64,000 bases of DNA from Odontocerum albicorne (Eukaryota > Arthropoda > Insecta > Trichoptera > Odontoceridae): contig OX463849.1 in NCBI GenBank assembly GCA_949825065.1, positions 28,198,043 to 28,262,042 on the forward strand, read 5' to 3'. Positions 26,801 through 38,700 of this stretch are shown piece after piece. Position numbers and translations under genes: made by a program. Position 1 is the first letter of the stretch. Each line of letters opens with the position of its first letter. Below the pieces are notes generated by a model. The model was given only the letters and a program-made list of their open reading frames with translations. It was not told the DNA's origin and did no database searches.

Positions 26801-29800
26801 ATATCCAAAGACATTACATTAAATTATTATTAAAATATATCTTCACTATCCAGGCCAATTATCATAAACCCGTAAAAGTCAATTTATGTTTACATTCCCA
26901 AATATTTATATTGAGTCATATATCGTACAGGTTTGGTGATTTTTTTTTTTCAATTTGAATTGAATTCAATGGACAATTTTATTTAGCACCGTTTAGAGAG
27001 CAAACCTCTCCTCAAGGGCGCGTTAACTGGGACTCGAACCCAGTATTATAAAATAAATCAAATCTGGTATAATTCGGAAATTCTAGGATGAGTCCTGTGA
27101 CAGCTCACAAATTTGCCCCAATACAACCTTGTAACGATGTTCAGTAATTTTAATTATTTTATCAACTTTAATATAAGCCTCAATTCTAATAAATAGTAAG
27201 TTATTTAGGTAAATACATTACATAAGGTTGTATTGGGGCAAATTTGTGAGCTGTCACAAGACTCATCCTAAAATTTCCGAACTATAGGTATACCAGCACC
27301 TGAGCGAGTCACGTATAACACTATCTTTGTATACGTATAATAGAACCTTGTGGGATTATTGCCATGCGGTTTCCTATATAGAAATTATCAGTCAGCAAAT
27401 AAAAGTTTATACACACCACTGTTGCTAAGTATTCCATTTTTGTCTTTCCCATTAAATAAGAGTTTCCGGAGAAAAAAGTAAATAAAGCAAGTTACAGGGT
27501 CACTAAAAAACATTCAACAAAAACAACAAAACGTTATAATTTATATGAAACGAACACTCTAAACCTCATATATTGTATATGAAAAATAACTTAGAGATGT
27601 TTTGATATTGAATCTTCGAATATAGGGAGAGCCTCAGAAAACCACTTGCTGGCACGGAATACACCAGTCGCCCCGACGCCAGGGCTTTGTGAATTCATGA
27701 TTTATGTGAAAATTTTCAAATTATTAGAATTCACAAATACATTTTGGTGAAAAAACATTATGAATTTACGAATTAGCGTATTTTTTTTATTGACCGTAGA
27801 ATCAATTAAGATTTAATGTATTTTTATTGTATGAAGTAAATTTTTTTTCTAAAATCATATGAAAAAGAAAATATGACTCAAATATACCGTTTACGTTACC
27901 TGTTTTAATAAAACATCCAACATAAGGATACAGCAAGATAGATTGTGTTCCCCATCTGCCTCAAAATCTGCAGTATTTTGCCTCGAAGTGGGTGCTTCAT
28001 TATCAGACAGCCCCGAGCTGTTAGGGGACTCATCTTCTACCACAGGAGCTGGAAAAAATCCTTTCTTTATTTCAAAATACCACCAAGGCACTCCCTTGCG
28101 ATCATAAAGATGACAAATCACTCCTTGCTTCAAATAATTCTATTCTTGCTCCGGTCTTTCAAATTGAGCTTTATTTGATAAAAAGAATTTTAACTCTTGA
28201 ATAAAACACATAATTTGCTTTGATTTCAAAAATTTTTTTATTGGTCATTGAAGTATAATGTATGCCATTCAAACACACTAAACAATATCCGCCAAATGTC
28301 CACCTCTTGCAGCTCCACAGATGTCCACTCTTTTGTCAAAATTTTCGATGATATTGTGGCATAATTGCGGTTCTAACTCACCAATAGCGCGAATAATTTC
28401 GTCATTCAGCTCAGAAATTGATCGGGGGTCATTGTTATAGACCTGGATTTTCACGTAACCTCAGAGAAAATAGTTCAACGGTGTCAGATCACATGATCTT
28501 GGTGGCCAATTAACATCACCGTTTCCGGAGATTACAATAGATACAATAATTCTCAATTTGAAAGTGTTTTTATATTGTATATGACTCCATTTTTTATAAA
28601 TGCCACATATTAAACATCTCAAATATCATAAGACCCAGGCAAGTTCGCGACGCCATCTGTGTTTTATCCAAGAATTAAAAAAACTGCTCAATTTGAAAGA
28701 CCCTATAGATGCCTAAGTGCGTGTAAGCCGTTGTACTTCGGCGAATACAAGTGCCAAAGTTGAAATGTTTTGTTGTTTTCCTCACAGTGTTTCTCTTGCG
28801 ATGATTCACTCGGATAGTTGCCCCTACCCAGAGATTTGAATGGGATAGTATTTTACCTCCGGGTGACAATTTAGTCCCATTCGATACATAAAAGAAGGAA
28901 ACGTAGAGTCGGAGAATTCATAAAAGCTGTATGAGAATGAAAATGAAGATATCGAAGAGGCAAAGGATGTGTGACGAGATAGAAAAGTCTGACGCTCTGC
29001 CCTCTTTGCCTACCCCAACAGAGAGATGGCGAGATGGTACATATGTATAAATAGATTGAAAATGATGTTTATAGTTAAGGCATTAACGTTGTGGAGGTTT
29101 AAGGACATTGTAATTTATTTTTATCAAACACTGATTATTCCACTTTTTTGTGACGGTATAACCCTACCGGTTTCAAGGCTTTCACCTCATCTTCAGGGGA
29201 GCGCAAACAAGACTAAATCACATAAAGCCAGCTTTTTACACTAATTTTAATCTCCGGAAACTCTTATTTAATGGGAAAGGCAAAAATGGAATACTTAGCA
29301 ACAGTGGTGTGTATAAACTTTTATGTGCTGACTGTGATAATTTCTATATAGGAAAGACAGGAAGATCTTTTGAAAAGAGATTTCGTGAACACAAATCCTC
29401 TAATTTATTCTGAAATGGCTAATCATTGTCACCGTGAAAACCATACTTTTTCTATCGATGACCAAATTCTTACATATCAGTAGTAACGGAAATAAATTGG
29501 ACAGATTAGAGGCCCTAGAAATTTCTAAGTCAGTACACCGATCCGAACATCTGTTGAACAGTTATTTCCCAAAAATCTCTCCGCTCTTGGCCGAAATTGT
29601 CCCATGCCTCCCTCACCCCCCAGCCTCCAACCGTTGAAGTGTGTATATCGGTACCAGTTCGAACAGCATTTAGTCTTGTTTGCGCTCCCCTGAAGATGAG
29701 GTGAAAGCCTTGAAACCGGTAGGGTTATACCGTCACAAAAAAGTGGAATAAACAGTGTTTGATAAAAATAAATTACAATAGATTGAAAAAGTTTTACTTT

Positions 29801-32800
29801 TATTTATCCTGTTGCATTAATTTCCCAGAAAATATTTTTCAACTGCATATTCAAAAAATGTAATTACGAATGCTGTTAAGAAAAATTCAAAAGAGTATAA
29901 ATAACATCAGTCTTTAAAAAAAAATTAAAGTATGTTTATATAACTTTTTAGTGTGAAACAAAACACTTATTTTTATACCGTATTTTTCTCCCATATTCAG
30001 TATAGTGAAATATTTTTTATGGTCCCATGAATTTCATTATAGTGGGATTTATTAATCATGTCTCCATTGTAGGACTTCTAAAAGGATATAAGAGATGTTT
30101 TAGTGTTATACCTATATACTTCTAAAAGGATATAAGAGATGTTTTCGTGTTATACCTATATACTTCTAAAAGGATATAAGAGATGTTTTAGTGTTATACC
30201 TATATACTCCTAAAAGGATATAAGAGATGTTTTAGTGTTATACCTATACACTTCTAAAAGGATATAAGAGATGTTTTAGTGTTATACCCAGGGGCGGCTC
30301 GTCTTTAAGGGTGACCGGGGCACTGCCCCACACCCATTTCTCCTAATAAAAAAAAGTAATTAGCTGAAATGTTTTTGAAACGTGTTTTTATAATTTGTAT
30401 AATTGTAATTATTTCTCAGTTTTTCGGAATATTATTTGCACGTAATGATTTATAAATAAATGGAAAAAAAAATGATATTAACTTATTACGGTTAAGTTGG
30501 TGAAAAATATATACGCAAGAAATACGAAATCCGATGCACACATAGGCGCCCGTTACACGGTCAATCTGGATCGCAATCCGCGATCCAGATTGACCGTGTA
30601 ACGGGCGCCTTACAACTAAACAACTCACGGCGGGGCAGTTTAATATGTGCCCAAGTTTCAGTGTAGCTGTCGCTCTGACGCGAACAAGTTGTGTTTGGGC
30701 GGGCAGTCAGTCGCTTTTCGTTTGCTGCGTAAAGATCTGATTGGGGCAGAAATACGTTTGCCCCGCTGGTCTACCATATATTCTCTAATAAAATAAACGA
30801 CACCGTCAACGTGTTTCGACATTTCAACTATATTTTGCAAGGTACGAGTATGCTTCAATTTTCAATCACTATTTATGTTATTTTATTAATCATATTATAT
30901 TTTTTATTAATCATATTTTTGCTTTTTTAGAACACAATGAACGAAGTCGATAATTTGTTAAAAAAGTCATTTTCGTCATCAAATTCGGAAGAAAAATTAG
31001 AAATAAAGAGACTCGGTGCAAATCAACCAAGAAATATACAGATTTCTCAACGAGATGAAAAAATTAATAGAAAGTTCAGTTTAACCTGGTGCGACAAAAT
31101 AGCGTGGCTAACTGTAAGTGAAGAAAAGAAATCTTTTTTCTGTTTTTTCTGTCTTCTTTTTGGCGGGGAATCTCCGTGGACATATTCCGGCATTAATGAT
31201 CTGAAATATATTTCAGAGCGGATTCGAGCACACGAATGCACTATGAATCATATAAACAATGCGGTGAAATTTAAAACGTTCGGAAAAATAAATGTTTTAT
31301 CGATGATCGATTCTGGATATCGTCAGAGTGTTTCGAGACATAATGAATTAGTCGATAAGAATAGACATGTACTATCCAGAATCATCGACTGTATCAAATT
31401 TTGTGGTATCCACGAGCAACCATTACGTGGACACGATGAGACAATGCAATCAAATAATCGGGGAGTGTTTTTAGATTTTGTCGAATGGACGGCGTCTTTA
31501 GATAATGTTTTAGGTGATCATTTAAAAAATTCGAGTGTGGCAAAAAGCACGTCTAAAACTATACAAAATGAATTATTGGATTGTATGTACGATGTGTATA
31601 TTGATAAAATTAAATCTGAAATGGATCAAGTAAATTTCGTTTCAATACAAGCAGACGAAACTACAGATGTCGCTTGTCGTTCACAGTTTGTCATCATATT
31701 GCGATATTTGAAAGATTCACAACCTGTGGAAAGATTTTTAGCTTACGTTGATGTTGACGATAGAACATCTTGTGGGCTAATAAATATACTTCAAGAAAAA
31801 TTAAGCCCTTTCAACCTCAACGATAAACTGATTTCCCAGGCATACGACGGCGCAGCAGTAATGCGCGGTTCTCGTAATGGGGTTTAAATCAAGATGAGAG
31901 AAACTTACCCTCATGCCCACTATGTGCATTGCTATGCACACCAATTAAATTTAGTTTTAAAAAAAGCTTGTTCATCGATAAAGCGAATTAAACTTTTTTT
32001 TTTCTTCGATTAGTGGAATTGGTGTTTTTTTTAATTCACCAAAGCGTAATAGTTTATTACGAAAAGTTTGCGAAACTCTTGTCCCCAAAGTGTGCGAAAT
32101 TCACTTCGAGAATCATAAATTGCGTCAAAGAAAACAGAGATCACCTGATGAAATGTTTCGAAATAATTCAACTAGAAGATGGGTGGGATGACAAAAGTAT
32201 ATGGGAGGCTACTGGATTCATGAAATGCCTGAAAGATGGCGAGTTCAACTTTTTTTTATCTTTTTTTTATATGTAGTATTTAAACAGGTCGACATTTTAT
32301 ATAATGTTTTACAATCGAAAAAATCTACAAATATATCCGTTGCACGAGCGTTCGAAAATTTTGAATCGGCAATTGATCGAATTATCGGTTGGTGATGATG
32401 ATACTTAAATTCAAGAAAAGAGACCGAGAAGGGAGTCAAACTCAGCGAAAATTGATATACTTCAAATTTGTGCAAAAGAAGCGTGTATCGTTATAAAAGA
32501 CGAGATGAAAAACCGATTTGGAAATAGTGAAATTTTTAAATCATTCGATGTTGTGGATCCGAAACAATTTAAAATCCACAAAGAAAAATTTCCAATTGAC
32601 CGTTTTAATGTCTTAAAAAGAAATTATCCGATGTTAAAGATAGAAAAATTAAAATCGGAATTGTCAGTAGTCTAAAATAATGATCTTTTCAATAATTTTA
32701 CAAATACAAATGAATTATGTAAATTTATAATCGACTCAGACTTGAAAGACACTCTGTCGGAAGTTTTGAAGTTGATAGAAATAGTTTTGGTGACACCCAT

Positions 32801-35714
32801 ATCAACAGCTGATGCTGAAAGGTCATTCAGCACTTTGAAACGAATTAAGACATATATAAGAAACACCATTTCCCAAGATCAATTAAACGCCCTCGCCTTA
32901 TTATCGATTCACAAAGAATTCATTAAACAAATCCCGTTTTTTAACAAAAAGGTGATTGAAAAATTTGTTAGCATGAAGGACAGAAGGGCAGAATATTTGT
33001 ATAAGTGAAAAGTTTGTAATGAGCGATGTTTATTTTTTGATTTTTCGTGTTCATGTACTCGTATTATATTAATAAAAACTATTTCCATTTGATTTTGTGA
33101 AAAATACATATTTTTATAATAAGAGTTTTGTTTATTTAATTATTATACTTGTATGTTAATAAAAATTATTTTTGTTTAATTTCACAATAAAAATTTGATA
33201 ATTCTTAGTATTTTCTTGGTTCAACCTCACTGTACTAAAAATATATACAGTTAATTTAATTTTTTTTGAAAAAAAATAGGGGGGGGGGCACTTCAGCCTC
33301 ATCATGCCCCACCTGTTTTTAAAGTCACGAGCCATCCCTGGTTATACCTATATACTATTATAGTGATAATTGGGATAATTTTATTTGATTTAATACAAAA
33401 AAATAAATGAATAGACAAACTGTAATGTACATATGTTTACTACCATCTATGAATAGTTTGTCAAAGCAATGTGCACCACTCTAAATTAAATCATCGAGCT
33501 GATTGTACTTATCAATAAAGGATTACAAATAGTACTCACAGATAGATCCGCCTCGATACGTTTCACTTCCATTCTTAGGGTGCTTGCCTGGCTTGACTTT
33601 GTCCTCCACACTGCCCAGTTTCATCATGCGCACACCATCCCCAAACATGTCAAACACTTGGGACAGCGGAATCAAGATCTCCAACATGGACAAAATCTAC
33701 AATATCAAAACAACATCTGTTGCATTTTTTTTTTCTCCTAAAATGAAATTAATTAAGTACTGTAATATAGTATTTTGAGGTGGGGGGGAACGTGGTTTTT
33801 CGGCAATTTTTTCATAAACCGGTTCTATTGTCTCTTATAACATCTAATAAAGCCCACATTTCCAGAGATGCACGGCACCGGTATAAAGACTGTAGAAATA
33901 GGTCGATGGCTGCTGCTTAATGCTCGAAGATTTCGACTCACTTGATGCTTTGCGGTAAAAGTAGCAGGGTGAAGAGATTCCTCTGTAGCAGGTAGAAGTT
34001 GGTCGAAAGTAAAAGGTAGTAGACTGGAATGAACTGAGAATGTATTTTTTCGACTTTTGCGCTCCTTATGTGCTGCCAATCGCTCATCACAAGCGCCTGT
34101 TTTCGCCCGTGCTGTTTGTTTTCTTTGTTCAACATTATATTAAAATAAATTTTCTATTCACAAATGAAATGATTATTTAAATATGAGTAATAAATACCTG
34201 AAGCCAATGCAGCGCTTGAAGTTGCACTTTAGCTGTGGTCTTCTCGAATCTCATTGCCACAAAATGATACATCTTCTTGACATCAAAGCCCAGGGGACTC
34301 ATGTCTGGGTCCAGGATTTTACTCAGAATCATCTTCAATTCCGGTAACTCTTTCTCTGGGACGTCGTTGGTGATGGCCTCCATCCAATGAGGCATGATGT
34401 AGTCCCAGATTTCAGTGGTGATTATCTCATATGGGACTAAACAGAATAACCTGGAAAACATAAATATTATAACAGTCACTACCTATTTGCAAATATTTCA
34501 ATGATTCAATATATAAATGAAAGATAGATTTCACACTAGCTTTATTATTTTTTCTTACTAACCCTTTTAACTACAACTGGTTTTAAAAGGTATACAAGGG
34601 TTGATAAAAAAAAATAACAAGATTTTTAAATTTCGCAGACTGTTTATTTTTGATTGAGTTCATCTTTTTTTCCTCACATTGGCTACAGTGTCTGTAATGT
34701 ACACTTCAATTTTCAGGGTGGGCAGTTTGTATGTGACAGGCAACTTATCCTTATAGTTCAGAAAATCTTGGATGGGTCGTGTGGCGCTTTAAACGTCATG
34801 TCTCAAAGAGATGGGGTAAAACCTTTTTTTTTTTTTTACAAATTGAATAGTTTTTTTATAAATCGAAAAATTGTTTTTCTCTAAACTGACGTTTTAATTC
34901 GTAATTTTCATTATACTGACTTTCTAATGTATTGTATGATTTGTATCTATCTTTAAATAGGCCAAGATCTACAATGAATTAATACTATTTACGAACATTT
35001 CATTTTAGGGATAAAAAAATCAAAAATCCAATTATCGAATACCCCATCCCTAGCCAATGCAGACTAACGTAGTGACTTTTGACAAACGTCAACAAATATT
35101 ATTTGATTTTAACAAACTGCCACATTTTTGCTAATTTGTAACAAGATGTATTAATTTGTCATTATTTTAGTTTTATGTAATGTATTGACCTAAATAACTT
35201 GCTATTTATTAGAATCGAGGCTTATATTAAAGTTGATAAAATAATTAAAATTACTGAACGTCGTTACAAGGTTGTATTGTGGCAAATATGTCAACTGTCA
35301 AAGGACCCATCCTAGAATTTCTGAAGTATAGTATAAATTGGTTGATTCCTGTCATTATTTTTTAAAAGGATTTCAGTCTGGTTTTCATTTAAGGTTTCGT
35401 TGACATCTTCGTGGTTAGCTAGAAGATATAATTGATTATAATAATAATTTTAGGAGAATAAACCAGTTAGTTTGTACTGTATACAGCGAAAATGTAATAT
35501 AATTGCTTGGAATTNNNNNNNNNNNNNNNNNNNNNNNNNNNNNNNNNNNNNNNNNNNNNNNNNNNNNNNNNNNNNNNNNNNNNNNNNNNNNNNNNNNNNN
35601 NNNNNNNNNNNNNNNNNNNNNNNNNNNNNNNNNNNNNNNNNNNNNNNNNNNNNNNNNNNNNNNNNNNNNNNNNNNNNNNNNNNNNNNNNNNNNNNNNNNN
35701 NNNNNNNNNNNNNN

Positions 35715-35776
<62 letters not shown>

Positions 35777-38700
35777 TGTTTTAGTACCCCACTGACTGTT
35801 TCCTATCACAACATGCCGTTACACTTAAGCTACAAGTTTTCAAAATACTTACTTGAAAATTTACACAACAACCCTTTCCTGTCGAAGAGATTTTGGTTGA
35901 AGGCGGGCCAGTGGTAAAAAAGCAACTTGGCAGCAGAGGCGCGTGCCCCTGCTGTACCGTACGCTATCACGCAAAGGACATCCTTAACCACTGTCTGCTT
36001 CATGGTCATCAGGCACTCCAGCAGCTGGCAGTGGTGGGCTGTAGATGTAAAGTATATTAAAGGGTCTTTCAAATTGAGCGTTTTTTTTTTTATTTTTGGA
36101 TAAAACACAGATGGAATCGCGAACCTGCCTGGGTCTGTGACATTTGAGAAGTGTAATGTATGACATTTATAAAAATGGAGTCATATACAATACAACAACG
36201 CGTTCAAATTGTTGAATTATGTTATGTATTGTAATCTCCGGAAACGATGATGTTAATTGGCCACCAAGATCATGGGATCTGACACCTTTGAACTATTTTC
36301 TCTGAGGTTACGTAAAAATCCAAGTCTATAACAATGACCCCTGATCAATTCCTGAGCTGAAGATCGAAATTATTCGCATTATTGGTTAGTTAGAACCGCA
36401 ATTATGCCAAAATGTCATAAAAAATGTCTACAAAAGAGTAGATGTCTATGGAGCTGCAAGAGGTGGACATTTGGCGGGTATTGTTTTTTGTGTATAAATG
36501 TCATACATTATACTTCAATGGCCAATAGAATTTTTTTTTTAAATCAAAGCAAATTGTGTGTTTTATTCAAGAGTTAAAAATTTTTTAACTAAAATAACCT
36601 CTCAATTTGAAAGACCCTTTATCATTGGTAAAGCAACCAAGTAAACCAAAAAAACTAAAGAAGCATTAATTATCTCGAAACCTTAACTCCTACACAATTA
36701 CCATCTATAACCTTAATATTTATCTTTTGTTTTAATTTTCCTTACTTTTACTCCAATATTACAATATTATCAATCACTAAGTTTAAGACATGGTTATCTA
36801 AACCATTTTGAAATAAAAGCTGGTCGATTAGAAGAAATTTGGCAGATGTGTTAAAATCAGAATTGTGGTGTTGGAGTTGGAGTCATGGAGTCAGGAGATG
36901 GTATTTTTATTCGAATCTGACTTAATTTTTTTTACATTTTTAAAACTTATCGACTATATAAATTACATTTTGAAATTATAAACAATGTACCATTTGTATT
37001 ATGAGAAATCTCCAAAGACATTATTTTCAAAAAAAAATTAAGTAGTTCTTCTTCTTGTCGTGCCCTATCAGGTCCCCCCGACGTTGGCAATCACTCTGGC
37101 AAAGGCTTCTCTATCTTGCGGAACCCGGAACAGGTCCTCCACACGCCACTTCCCCGTCCAGTCTCTTATATTGCGCAGCCAAGATGTTTGCCTTCTACCA
37201 GGACCACGCTGCCCCTCGATCTTGCCTATCAGTATCAACTGGAGGATTTCGTACTTTTCTCCACGTAAAATGTGTCCCAGATAGGATATCTTGCGGACCT
37301 TAATATCTGTCAGCAGCTGTCTACGGCAATTAGACCTACGAATTGGTGATCATATCAGTCCACAGTATACGAAGCATTCTCCTATGCAACCACATCTCGA
37401 ACGATTCCAACCGATTCATAGTATGAACCTTCAGCGTCCATGTTTCCGAGCCATACAACAGAACAGACCAAGCATAACACTTCAACATTATCTGCCTTAG
37501 TTTCAGATTCAATTTATCATTGCAGAATATTGATCTCATTTTGTTAAATGAACTACGGGCCGCTTCAATCCTGCACTTCACCTCCATATCTGGGTCGACA
37601 GATGTAGTAATCATACTCCCCAGGTACTTGAATTGCTCCACCCTCTCCACCAGTTCACTCCCAAACCGTAATGTCATAGCGGAATAATCTGCCCTGCCAA
37701 ATGCCATCCATTTTATCTTTTTGATATTTATATTAAGGCCTAATTCTTCTCCTGTATCGTTAATGTTAACAAGAAGTTCTTGAAGATCTGCGATGTTATC
37801 AGCCAAGATGACAGTATCATCGGCATATCTTATAACATATGTACTATTTAAGTAGTTACACCACGTAATAAGTATAACATATGTTAAGCAATATATGTAC
37901 TATAATTGAAGTCGGAATCAATCATTTAAATTTCTAGAATCAGTTGGATTTTTTTTGCCTACTCCATAACCCTAGTTAAAATAAAAGTATTAAAATTCCA
38001 AATTTTTGTCAAGTCCATGTGTCAAAAAGACATTTCTATCGTGGTCAATATTTTCCTAATTGTGGAACATCATTTTATGGAATTTAATTTAAAATCAGTT
38101 TTTATTCCTGTCCACTTTTTGTACAAACTAAAGAAAATGTAGCATGGTTCCTGTGACGTTTCACAAATTTGCCCCAATACAACCTTGTAATGACATTCAG
38201 TAATTTTAATAATTTTATCAACTTTAATATAACCCTTGATTCTAATAAATAGCAAGTTATTTAGGTAAATACATTACATAAAACTAACAATAATGACAAA
38301 TTAATACATCTTGTTACACATTATATAGCAATAATATGTCAGTTTGTTAAAATCAAATAATATTTGGTGACGTTCGTCAAAAGTCACTATGTTAGTCTGC
38401 ATTGGCTAGGGATGGGGTATATGATAATTGGATTTTCGATTTTTTTATACATAAAATTAAATTTTCGTAATTAGTATTAATTCATAGTAGATCTTGGCCA
38501 TTTAAAGATAGATACAAATCATACAATACATTGGAAAGTCAGTATAATGAAAATTAGGAATTAAAACGTCAGTTTAGAGAAAAACGATTTTTCGATTTAT
38601 AAAAAAAACTATTCGATTTGTAAAAAAAAATGATTTTATCCCATCCCTTTGAGACATGACATTTCAAATGTCGCAGGGACCATGCTACATTTCCTTGAGT

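Larger units (their letters stand above)
29110..29776 (+). mobile_element. Penelope-like element fragment with inverted terminal arms
   Basis: Two arms of about 109 bp (29110-29218 and 29668-29776) are inverse copies with almost no differences. Between them lies a broken GIY-YIG endonuclease. Penelope-like elements are known to end in LTR-like repeats that may be inverted. No reverse transcriptase domain remains. Confidence 0.8.
30289..33340 (+). mobile_element. hAT transposon, 3,052 bp, with exact 8-bp TSD
   Basis: Ends CAGGGGCGGCTCGT and, inverted, CAGGGATGGCTCGT. Octamer GTTATACC is duplicated at 30281-30288 and 33341-33348. Carries one degenerate transposase gene of the ZMYM1-like type on the plus strand. 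Confidence 0.96.
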
